A DNA stretch of 41,237 nucleotides, from contig CANROC010000022.1 of the NCBI GenBank assembly GCA_947632175.1, positions 1-41,237 of the forward strand, in the 5' to 3' direction. Origin of the DNA: an uncultured Oscillospiraceae bacterium (lineage in GTDB: Bacteria > Bacillota > Clostridia > Oscillospirales > Oscillospiraceae). The notes under the pieces were generated by a model that worked only from the letters and a program-made list of their open reading frames with translations, made no database searches and was not told the origin of the DNA. A program made the translations under genes and the position numbers. Positions 31,859-38,846 of this stretch are shown piece after piece (within the stretch, counting starts at the first letter, position 1; every line of letters starts with the position of its first letter).

Positions 31859-31898
31859 AAACGTTTTTGAGGTGAACGGATAAATTTAAACAGAATAC

Positions 31899-31982
31899 GC
31901 GGGCATGGTGTAATGGCAGCCACGGTGGTCTTAGGAGCCACTGGAGAGATCCGTGCAGGTTCGAATCCTGTTGCCCGCACCA
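31899..31982 (+). tRNA. tRNA-Leu (anticodon TAG)
   Basis: A complete 84-nt cloverleaf including an encoded CCA. The acceptor GCGGGCA pairs with TGCCCGC. The D arm is short (GTG/CAC). The anticodon stem GTGGT/GCCAC carries loop CTTAGGA with TAG at 31932-31934. The 13-nt variable arm contains GGA/TCC, as in class II tRNAs. The T stem GCAGG/CCTGT has loop TTCGAAT. It would decode CTA and, by wobble, other CTN codons. A terminator follows 31 nt after the CCA. Confidence 0.85.
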
Positions 31983-32012
31983 GCGTCGTCGCGGAAGCGG
32001 CGATAGTTCCTC

Positions 32013-32043
32013 AAAGGGCAGACGCAAGAGGCGTCTGCCTTTT
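32013..32043 (+). terminator. Intrinsic terminator after the tRNA-Leu gene
   Basis: A stem of about 13 bp (32013-32025 with 32031-32043, loop AAGAG; one G-T pair) ends in TTTT. It separates the tRNA region from the export operon. Confidence 0.8.
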
Positions 32044-32121
32044 GACTTGCTTGCCCGCTTTTGTTGGCTTACGGTTTGTTTGTCTTTCGGGTCGTGTTTG
32101 CGTGTATTCGCGACAAAGGGA

Positions 32122-32151
32122 TTGACAGCCGCTTGAAGTTTCAGGTAAAAT
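32122..32151 (+). promoter_or_regulatory. Sigma-A promoter of the NHLM-type export operon
   Basis: TTGACA (32122-32127), 18 bp, TAAAAT (32146-32151). The first gene begins about 158 bp later, leaving a leader of about 150 nt (32158-32308) with no recognised riboswitch. It is the only clear promoter seen before 39.7 kb on this strand. Confidence 0.7.
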
Positions 32152-32308
32152 CGATACTGCCTTACTATGGGGTGATTGGATGCATCGGAAAGGGCGTTGA
32201 CGGCCCCTGCCATGACGACGTGGAGACCGTCCAAACACCTTCGGAGCAAGCGCAACCAACTGTTACGCATACACAATGAACTGAGACTCAAAAAAGGAGG
32301 AAAAGAAC

Positions 32309-32554
32309 ATGACAGACGACAAGAAAATGATGCACGGAGAGGTATCCCCCGAACAGGAGAACATTCTGGAGAACGTCTCCGGGGGAAAAGTGGAGTTCAC
32401 AAAGCCGGTTTATGATCAGAATCCCTATATCGTCCCGTGCCCCGCCTGCGGGGGAGGGATCGACATTGACAGCGTGAATCCTCCGTATAGGGTGCATTGC
32501 AGCTCCTGCGGCCGCTGGTTCCACTATGAGGGAGTAACGCTGGTCGAGGAGTAA
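32309..32554 (+). CDS. Double-glycine-leader zinc-ribbon-like secreted peptide precursor 1
   Basis: 81 residues. Residues 1-26 form a charged leader ending ILENVSGG, with GG at 25-26 and hydrophobic residues at -4 (V23) and -7 (L20), the pattern cut by C39 peptidases. The 55-residue core holds two cysteine knuckles, C44-P-A-C47-G and C64-S-S-C67-GRWF, 16 residues apart, like a zinc ribbon. It has no Ser/Thr/Cys-rich core of the lanthipeptide kind. Cleavage and export by the C39 ABC transporter two genes downstream is the natural inference. The gene starts after AAAAAAGGAGG, nearly the same leader DNA as precursor 2 (38579), pointing to duplication. I know of no described family; it could be a bacteriocin, a signal or a metal-binding surface factor. 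Confidence 0.82.
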   Translation: MTDDKKMMHGEVSPEQENILENVSGGKVEFTKPVYDQNPYIVPCPACGGGIDIDSVNPPYRVHCSSCGRWFHYEGVTLVEE

Positions 32555-32659
32555 CGGTCTGTACGAGGAGAAAAAAGGCCGGTACCGGCAGATAACCCCC
32601 AAACGTGCCTGCGGACGAGCCGGGGACGTGACGGAGGGCTTCGCGAAGGAGGGGCGGCG

Positions 32660-33136
32660 ATGGAAAAGGGGCTGTTTCGGCAGAAGACGCTGGACAAGGT
32701 ATCGAGCCCGGAGCAGATGAACGAGTATATCCGGGTGACCGGTCCGGGGGTGTGGCTGGTGCTGGGGGCGGTTATCGCGCTTTTGGCGGGGCTGATCGTC
32801 TGGTCGGCGCTGGGGCGGCTGGAGACCACGGTGACAGCCGTGGCGGTGTCGGGGCCGGACAGCGGGACGGTGTGCTACATAGCGGAGAGCGACCTGGACG
32901 AAGTCCGGGCCGGGCAGACCGTGCACATCGGCGGGGCGGACTATACCCTTTCCGAGGTGGCCCCGAGACCCGTGGCGGTGGACGGGAGCTTCGACGCCTA
33001 CGCCCTGCACGTGGGCGGCCTGGAGGTCGGCCAGTGGGTGTACCCGGCGAAGCTGGACGGGACGCTGGAGGCCGGCGTCTACGAGGCCGGGATCGTGGTG
33101 GACAGCGTGCCGCCCATCTCCTTTTTGCTGAACTGA
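32660..33136 (+). CDS. Short NHLM-type HlyD-like secretion adaptor
   Basis: 158 residues. The N-terminus (FRQKTLDKVSSPEQMNEYIRVTGPGVWL) followed by one membrane helix (about 32-50) matches NHLM bacteriocin-system HlyD-like secretion proteins. The outer part (about 55-158) is a short beta-rich module (SDLDEVRAGQTVHIGG) with no coiled-coil hairpin. Typical family members are clearly longer, so this is a minimal adaptor suited to a cell with no outer membrane. It has an excellent ribosome site (AAGGAGG) and lies 7 nt before the ABC1 gene. It should sit in the membrane with the two ABC subunits. Confidence 0.78.
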   Translation: MEKGLFRQKTLDKVSSPEQMNEYIRVTGPGVWLVLGAVIALLAGLIVWSALGRLETTVTAVAVSGPDSGTVCYIAESDLDEVRAGQTVHIGGADYTLSEVAPRPVAVDGSFDAYALHVGGLEVGQWVYPAKLDGTLEAGVYEAGIVVDSVPPISFLLN

Positions 33137-33143
33137 GGCGCCC

Positions 33144-35315
33144 ATGAAGAAGGAGATCAGAAAGCCCGTCACAAAGGGCGCGGCAAAGGTGCCGGTGGTC
33201 ATGCAGATGGAGGCGCTGGAGTGCGGCGCGGCCAGCCTTGCCATGGTGCTGGCCTTTTACAATAAGTGGGTCCCTCTGGAGCAGGTGCGCGCCAACTGCG
33301 GCGTGAGCCGGGACGGCTCCAACGCCAAAAACGTGCTGAAAGCCGTCAGATCCTACGGCCTCACGGCGAAAGCCTACCGGCTGGAGCCGGAGGACCTGCG
33401 GGAGGACGGGATGTTCCCCTGCATCATCCACTGGGACTTCAACCACTTTGTGGTGCTGGACGGCTTCAAGGGCGGCAAGGCCATACTGAACGACCCGGCC
33501 CGGGGTGTCGTCCCGGTGAGCATGGAGACCTTCGACGAGTCCTTCACCGGCGTGTGCCTGATGTTCGAGCCGGGGGAGGACTTTCAGCCCGGCGGCAGTC
33601 CCAAGAGCATGGCGGGCTACGCCAGAAAGCGCCTCACCGGCGCGGGAGCCGCGCTGGCGTTCGTGATGCTCACCACGCTCATAAGCTCCCTGTTCGGCGT
33701 CCTGAGCCCCGCCTTCTCCCGGGCCTTCCTGGACCGGCTTCTGACGGGCCGGAACCCGGAGTGGCTGTGGCCCTTTGTGCTGATCCTGGCGGGGGTGAGC
33801 GTCTTGCAGCTCGTGGTGGCGTGGGTGCAGGCCATATGGTCCCTGCGCATCACGGGCAAGCTGGCCTCGGTGGGATCGGCCACGTTCCTGTGGAAGGTCC
33901 TGCATATGCCCATGGAGTTTTTCTCCCAGCGCATGGCCGGAGATATCCAACAGCGGCAGGCCGCCAACGCCTCCATCGCCCAGGAGCTGGTGAATACCCT
34001 GGGCCCGCTGGTGCTCAACGCCATCATGACGGTGTTCTATCTGGCGGTCATGCTGCGCTATTCCTGGATATTGACCATGGTGGGTCTTTTTTCCGTGGTC
34101 ATTGACCTTGCGGTGAGCCGGTTCATCTCCAAAAAGCGGGTGAACATCACCCGGGTGCAGATGCGCGACTCCGGGAAGCTGGCCTCCTCCACCATGGCGG
34201 CCATCGAGATGATGGAGACCATCAAGGCCGCCGGGGCGGAGAACGGGTATTTTGAACGGTGGGCCGGCTACCAGGCCAGCGTCAACACACAGGAGACGCG
34301 CTTTGCCAAAACCGACGCGTACCTGGGCCTCATTCCCTCCGTCGTGAACATCGTCTGCAATATGACCATCCTCTTCCTGGGCGTGCTCTTCGTCATGCGG
34401 GGCAGCTTCACCGTCGGTATGGTCATGGCCTTCCAGGGCTTCCTCATGAGCTTCACCGCCCCGGCGACGACCCTCATCGGCGCGGGACAGACCGTCCAGG
34501 AGATGCGTACCCAGATGGAACGAGTGGAGGACGTGATGGAGTACCCCGAGGACAGCGTCATGGCCGAGGGGGAGGCGCGGGAGACCTGCGGCAAGCTCTC
34601 CGGCGCCCTGGAGCTGCGCCACGTCACCTTCGGCTACTCCAAGCTGGCCGAGCCCCTCATCGAGGATTTCAATCTCTCTCTGAAGCCGGGGAGCCGGGTG
34701 GCCCTCGTGGGCGGGTCCGGCTGCGGGAAATCTACGCTGGCCAAGCTCATCTCCGGCCTCTACCGGCCCTGGAGCGGCGAGATCCTCTTCGACGGCAAGC
34801 CCATAGACGAGATCGACCGGAGCGTCTTCACCGGATCGCTGGCGGTGGTGGATCAGGACGTGATCCTCTTCGAGGACACCATCGCCAACAACATCAAGAT
34901 GTGGGATAAGTCCATCGAGGACTTTGAGATGATCTTAGCGGCCCGTGACGCGGGCATCCACAGCGACATCGTGAAGCGCGAGGGCGGGTATAACCACAAG
35001 CTCACCGAGGGGGGCCGGGATTTCTCTGGCGGCCAGCGCCAGCGCATGGAGATCGCCCGGGTCCTGGCGCAGGACCCCACCATCCTCATCCTGGACGAGG
35101 CCACCTCCGCCCTGGACGCCAGGACGGAGTACGAGGTGGTGAAGTCCATCAAGGACCGGGGCGTCACCTGCATCGTGGTGGCCCACCGGCTCAGCACCGT
35201 CCGGGACTGCGACGAGATCATCGTCCTGGACCGGGGGAAAGTGGCGGAGCGCGGTACCCACGAGGAGCTTTACGCCAAGGGCGGGGTCTATACCCGCCTT
35301 GTGTCCAACGACTGA
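33144..35315 (+). CDS. NHLM-type peptidase-containing ABC transporter (C39 peptidase, TMD, NBD)
   Basis: 723 residues. The N-terminal C39 cysteine peptidase is complete: C27 in ALECGAASLAMVLAFY, H101 in FNHFVVLDG and D117 in LNDPARG. A six-helix transmembrane domain (about 160-440) follows. The ABC ATPase carries Walker A GGSGCGKST (523-531), signature FSGGQRQR, Walker B ILILDEATSALD and a switch histidine in VAHRLS. It should cut leaders after GG and pump the cores out using ATP. Both flanking precursors have matching leaders. It belongs with the adaptor before it and the partner ABC after it, as in NHLM bacteriocin clusters, and the three genes are closely spaced. Confidence 0.93.
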   Translation: MKKEIRKPVTKGAAKVPVVMQMEALECGAASLAMVLAFYNKWVPLEQVRANCGVSRDGSNAKNVLKAVRSYGLTAKAYRLEPEDLREDGMFPCIIHWDFNHFVVLDGFKGGKAILNDPARGVVPVSMETFDESFTGVCLMFEPGEDFQPGGSPKSMAGYARKRLTGAGAALAFVMLTTLISSLFGVLSPAFSRAFLDRLLTGRNPEWLWPFVLILAGVSVLQLVVAWVQAIWSLRITGKLASVGSATFLWKVLHMPMEFFSQRMAGDIQQRQAANASIAQELVNTLGPLVLNAIMTVFYLAVMLRYSWILTMVGLFSVVIDLAVSRFISKKRVNITRVQMRDSGKLASSTMAAIEMMETIKAAGAENGYFERWAGYQASVNTQETRFAKTDAYLGLIPSVVNIVCNMTILFLGVLFVMRGSFTVGMVMAFQGFLMSFTAPATTLIGAGQTVQEMRTQMERVEDVMEYPEDSVMAEGEARETCGKLSGALELRHVTFGYSKLAEPLIEDFNLSLKPGSRVALVGGSGCGKSTLAKLISGLYRPWSGEILFDGKPIDEIDRSVFTGSLAVVDQDVILFEDTIANNIKMWDKSIEDFEMILAARDAGIHSDIVKREGGYNHKLTEGGRDFSGGQRQRMEIARVLAQDPTILILDEATSALDARTEYEVVKSIKDRGVTCIVVAHRLSTVRDCDEIIVLDRGKVAERGTHEELYAKGGVYTRLVSND

Positions 35316-35326
35316 GGAGGCGCGCT

Positions 35327-37504
35327 ATGGGATGGTTTGACGAACAGATACGCCAGCGCCGCCTCCAGGACCGGCAGGCCTTGGAGGAGGGCTTCGCCTC
35401 CATCGCGGGGGCGGTCCTGGGCCGCCGGATCGTGCCGGAGGACGAGACACAGCGCGCCAAAAGCGCCATCGACGAGGTCCTGCGCTTCTACCACGCCAAG
35501 AGCCGGGAGGTGCCCGACTCGGTGAAGGACTTTGACGAGCAGCTGGAGTTTCTTCTGCGCCCCTACGGCATCATGCGCCGGCGGGTGACGCTGGAGAAGG
35601 GCTGGTACAAGGACGCGGTGGGGGCCATGCTTGCCCGCCGGCGGGACAACGGCGCCCTCACGGCCATGATCCCCACGGGCCTTTCCGGCTACACCTACAT
35701 AGACCCCGACACGGGCAAACGTCAGCGTGTGAACGCCCGGACGGAGGAGCTTTTTGAAAAAGAGGCCGTCGCCTTCTATAAGCCTTTCCCCCAGGGGAAG
35801 ATGGGCATCCCGGGCCTTATGAGGTACATCGCCTCCTGCACGTCCTGGGGAGACTGGGTCCTCTTCGCCGCCTCCGTGCTGGCGGTGAGCCTGGTGGGAC
35901 TGCTGATGCCCCGGCTCAATAATCTCTTATTCTCCCGGGTGGCGGACAGCGGCAGCGTCACGGTGCTGGCGGCGCTGGTGAGCTTCATGCTCCTTGTGAG
36001 CGTCAGCTCCCGGCTTTTGGAGACGGCCAAGCGCCTGCTCACCGCGCGCATGAGCACGAAGGTCTCCGTATCCGTGGAGGCCGCGGGGATGATGCGGCTT
36101 TTCTCCCTGCCGGCCAACTTCTTCCGGTCTTACAGCACCGGCGAGATGACCAGCCGCGTCACGAACATCAAGACGCTGTCCACTCTGCTCATCTCCTCGG
36201 TGGCGGCGGTGGGGCTGACCAGCTTATTCTCCCTTTTGCAGATCACCCAGATCTTCGCCTACGCCCCGGCGCTGGTGACGCCGGCGCTGGCGATCGTGGC
36301 GGTGACGTTGGCGTTCTCGGTGCTCACCTCCGTCCGCCAGCGGGGCGTCACACAGCAGCAGATGGAGGAGAACGCCCGGGAGAACGGCCTTACATACGCC
36401 CTCATCAGCGGCGTACAGAAGGTGAAGCTCTCCGGCGCGGAGAAGCGCGCCTTCGCCAAGTGGAGCGAGCAGTACGCCAAGGGGGCGCGGCTCCGGTACG
36501 ACCCGCCCATGTTCCTGAAGGTGAACGGCGTCATCAGCCTCGCCATCTCCCTCACGGGGACGCTGGTGATGTACGTGGCGGCGGTGGAAAGCGGCGTGTC
36601 CGCGGCGGAATACTACGCCTTCAACTCCGCCTACGCCATGCTGAGCGGCGCTTTCATGTCCCTGGCCGGCATCGCGGCCATGGTGGGGCAGATCGCCCCC
36701 ATCCTCCACATGGCAAAGCCCATATTGGAGGCCGAGCCGGAGATCGGGTCGGACAAACAGGTGGTGGAGCGCCTCTCCGGCGGCATCGAGCTCAACAACG
36801 TCTCCTTCCGCTACTCGGAGGATATGCCCAATGTGGTGGACGACCTGAGCCTCAGGATCCGTCCCGGGCAGTATGTGGCCATCGTGGGCAGGACCGGCTG
36901 CGGCAAGAGTACGCTCATGCGGCTTCTGCTGGGCTTTGAGACGCCCCAGAGGGGGGCCATCTACTACGACGGCCGGGACATGGCCGGCCTCGACCTCAAG
37001 AGCCTCCGGCGGCGCATGGGCGTGGTGATGCAGGACGGCAAGCTCTTTCAGGGGGATATCTACTCCAACATCACCATCTCCGCGCCGGGCCTCACCATGG
37101 ACGATGCCTGGGCGGCGGCGGAGATGGCGGGCGTGGCGGAGGACATCCGGCAGATGCCCATGGGGATGCACACTCTCATATCCGAGGGCAGCGGCGGCAT
37201 CTCCGGCGGCCAGCGCCAGCGGCTCCTCATCGCCCGGGCCATCGCCCCGAAGCCCCGCGTCCTCCTGTTCGACGAGGCCACGTCGGCCCTCGACAACATC
37301 ACCCAGCGTGTGGTGTCCGAGTCCCTCGACAAGCTCAAATGCACCCGCATCGTCATCGCCCACCGGCTCAGCACCATCCGCCGCTGCGACCGGATCATCG
37401 TCCTGGACGGCGGCCGCATCATAGAGGACGGCACCTACGACGACCTCATCGCCCAAAACGGCTTCTTCGCCGACCTCGTGGAGAGACAGAGGCTGGATAC
37501 GTAA
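35327..37504 (+). CDS. NHLM-type ABC transporter partner (no peptidase domain)
   Basis: 725 residues. The N-terminal about 165 residues are soluble and lack the C39 triad (KDFDEQLEFLLRPYGIMRRRV, YIDPDTGKRQRVN). Such a non-peptidase front domain is characteristic of the second NHLM ABC protein. Six membrane helices (about 170-460) and an ATPase domain follow, with Walker A GRTGCGKST (K527), signature ISGGQRQR, Walker B LLFDEATSALD and IAHRLS. It probably forms a heterodimer with the peptidase-bearing transporter. The start is 11 nt after the previous stop with GAGGAGG before ATG. Confidence 0.92.
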   Translation: MGWFDEQIRQRRLQDRQALEEGFASIAGAVLGRRIVPEDETQRAKSAIDEVLRFYHAKSREVPDSVKDFDEQLEFLLRPYGIMRRRVTLEKGWYKDAVGAMLARRRDNGALTAMIPTGLSGYTYIDPDTGKRQRVNARTEELFEKEAVAFYKPFPQGKMGIPGLMRYIASCTSWGDWVLFAASVLAVSLVGLLMPRLNNLLFSRVADSGSVTVLAALVSFMLLVSVSSRLLETAKRLLTARMSTKVSVSVEAAGMMRLFSLPANFFRSYSTGEMTSRVTNIKTLSTLLISSVAAVGLTSLFSLLQITQIFAYAPALVTPALAIVAVTLAFSVLTSVRQRGVTQQQMEENARENGLTYALISGVQKVKLSGAEKRAFAKWSEQYAKGARLRYDPPMFLKVNGVISLAISLTGTLVMYVAAVESGVSAAEYYAFNSAYAMLSGAFMSLAGIAAMVGQIAPILHMAKPILEAEPEIGSDKQVVERLSGGIELNNVSFRYSEDMPNVVDDLSLRIRPGQYVAIVGRTGCGKSTLMRLLLGFETPQRGAIYYDGRDMAGLDLKSLRRRMGVVMQDGKLFQGDIYSNITISAPGLTMDDAWAAAEMAGVAEDIRQMPMGMHTLISEGSGGISGGQRQRLLIARAIAPKPRVLLFDEATSALDNITQRVVSESLDKLKCTRIVIAHRLSTIRRCDRIIVLDGGRIIEDGTYDDLIAQNGFFADLVERQRLDT

Positions 37505-37562
37505 ACGGATATAAAGGCTGCGGCTTTTATATATAAAATTCTTTTATAGGAGGAAAAAGACA

Positions 37563-37760
37563 ATGACAGTTTCGGACAAGATCAGAGTTGTGTTCAGCGT
37601 TATAGCGGCGGCCGGGTTGTTCGGCGTGTGCTTTGTGCTCCAAAGCAACGAGGCGCTGCCCATGTGGACACGCATTCTGGTGGATGTGCTGGCCGTGATC
37701 AACCTGGTGTGCACCATCGTGACCAACCAGGAGCTGGCAAAGAAGGCAAAAAAGCAATAA
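37563..37760 (+). CDS. Small two-helix membrane protein
   Basis: 65 residues, not recognised. Two hydrophobic helices (about 8-27 and 36-54) are joined by a short loop (LQSNEALPMWTR), with a lysine-rich C-terminus (LAKKAKKQ). There is no double-glycine motif, so it is not obviously cargo. A strong ribosome site (AGGAGG) supports expression. In this position it could be a self-immunity protein or a transporter accessory subunit; that is inference from context only. Confidence 0.75.
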   Translation: MTVSDKIRVVFSVIAAAGLFGVCFVLQSNEALPMWTRILVDVLAVINLVCTIVTNQELAKKAKKQ

Positions 37761-37771
37761 AAGGAAGGAAT

Positions 37772-37794
37772 GCCGCCGGCCCCCGGCCGGCGGC
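37772..37794 (+). other. Intra-operon GC hairpin
   Basis: A perfect 10-bp stem (37772-37781 with 37785-37794, loop CCC) without a T run. It could mark an RNA-processing or mRNA-stability boundary between the exporter genes and the downstream genes. Confidence 0.5.
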
Positions 37795-37815
37795 GCTTGT
37801 GTTCAAGGAAAGGGA

Positions 37816-38559
37816 ATGGTCATGGTGAAAAAGAAGTTTATAAAGCTTGCGGCGCTGGCGCTGGCGGTGCTCCTGGTCTTGGGCGCATGCGGCAAGACGG
37901 AGGCAAAGAGCGGCTCCCCGGAGGACGCCTCGGGCTTCGTCTCCCTGGCGGAGGCGGTGCCGGATGTGATCCTGGAGATACGGTATTATTCCACCTACAA
38001 CTTCGTGGGCGACAGGATCGCGGGCTATGAAGAGCCCTGCGCCCTTTTGACCCGTGAGGCGGCGGAGGCCCTGAAGGGCGCGTCCGCCGACGCGATGAAG
38101 CAGGGCTACCGCCTGAAGATCTACGACGCCTATCGGCCCCAGACGGCGGTGGACAACTTCGTGGAGTGGGCGGAGGACGTGGACGACACCCGCATGAAGG
38201 CGTATTTTTACCCCGAGCTGGACAAATCCGTCCTCTTCGATCAGGGCTACATCGCCGCCAAGTCCGGCCACAGCCGGGGCAGTACCCTGGACCTGACGCT
38301 CTTTGACATGGCCACGGGCAAGGAGCTGGACATGGGCGGCACCTTCGACTATTTCGGGGAGCTCAGCCACCCGGACTACGTGGGGGACCTGACGGAGGAG
38401 CAGATCGCGAACCGCAATACCCTCCGGGATATCATGGTCAGCAACGGCTTTAAGCCCCTGGCCGAGGAGTGGTGGCACTTCACCCTGGCCGACGAGCCCT
38501 ACCCGGACACCTACTTCACCTTCCCGGTGACCAGCGAATCCGTGGCATCTGACAAATAA
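37816..38559 (+). CDS. VanX-like D-Ala-D-Ala dipeptidase lipoprotein (M15D)
   Basis: 247 residues. A lipoprotein signal with lipobox LGAC (C25) places it on the outer face of the membrane. The M15D zinc dipeptidase motifs are intact: DAYRPQT (R107), SGHSRGSTLD (H152, D159) and EEWWHF (E218, H221), with the same spacing as in VanX. The expected reaction is hydrolysis of D-Ala-D-Ala. Vancomycin-type VanX is cytoplasmic, so this exported form more likely acts on wall-derived dipeptides. No vanH, vanA or VanRS genes are present, so it is not a resistance cluster. ATG at 37816 is used; an in-frame ATG at 37822 is equally possible. Confidence 0.87.
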   Translation: MVMVKKKFIKLAALALAVLLVLGACGKTEAKSGSPEDASGFVSLAEAVPDVILEIRYYSTYNFVGDRIAGYEEPCALLTREAAEALKGASADAMKQGYRLKIYDAYRPQTAVDNFVEWAEDVDDTRMKAYFYPELDKSVLFDQGYIAAKSGHSRGSTLDLTLFDMATGKELDMGGTFDYFGELSHPDYVGDLTEEQIANRNTLRDIMVSNGFKPLAEEWWHFTLADEPYPDTYFTFPVTSESVASDK

Positions 38560-38578
38560 TCTTAAAGGAGGAAAAAAC

Positions 38579-38803
38579 ATGTCAGACGAGAAGAAAACGG
38601 CGCCGAAGAACGCCCTGGACGAGAAGACCTTGGAGGGTATCGCCGGCGGGGGCTTCACTATGCCGCCCCCTGTCCTGTCCATACAGTGTCCCTGTGGGGC
38701 AAAGATAACCTACGAAAGCAGTATGGATAGGGTGCAGTGTACTGACTGCGGCCGCTGGTTCTGGGTCATCAACGGCATGCTGATAGAGGAAAAGCAGGGC
38801 TGA
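38579..38803 (+). CDS. Double-glycine-leader zinc-ribbon-like secreted peptide precursor 2
   Basis: 74 residues, paralogous to precursor 1. The leader ends LDEKTLEGIAGG (GG at 23-24; hydrophobics at -4, -7 and -12: I21, L18, L13), a textbook C39 site. The 50-residue core has C37-P-C39-G and C54-T-D-C57-GRWF. The second knuckle and the following WxxxxGxLIEE match precursor 1, while the first is CxC instead of CxxC. The ATG follows TTAAAGGAGG and the first codons resemble those of precursor 1. It lies 19 nt after the dipeptidase stop, the last intact gene of the operon. Confidence 0.82.
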   Translation: MSDEKKTAPKNALDEKTLEGIAGGGFTMPPPVLSIQCPCGAKITYESSMDRVQCTDCGRWFWVINGMLIEEKQG

Positions 38804-38846
38804 CCGCGCGCCCTGTTTTTCGAGAAAAACATAAGGAGGAACGACT

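Noticed and set aside
31123-31982. Intron-split tRNA-Leu joined across the 199-residue gene
   Set aside because: The first half could pair with the acceptor 3' strand at 31972-31978, but the downstream tRNA is complete by itself, no group I core or homing-endonuclease motif is visible, and element 2 has an unrelated acceptor strand.
32772-34622. 616-codon antisense frame opposite the adaptor and ABC1 genes
   Set aside because: Low-complexity His/Gly/Arg-rich translation without a start signal; the sense strand carries catalytic motifs.
37816-38559. Vancomycin resistance cluster
   Set aside because: Only a VanX-like dipeptidase is present, as a lipoprotein, without vanH, a D-Ala-D-Lac ligase or VanRS.
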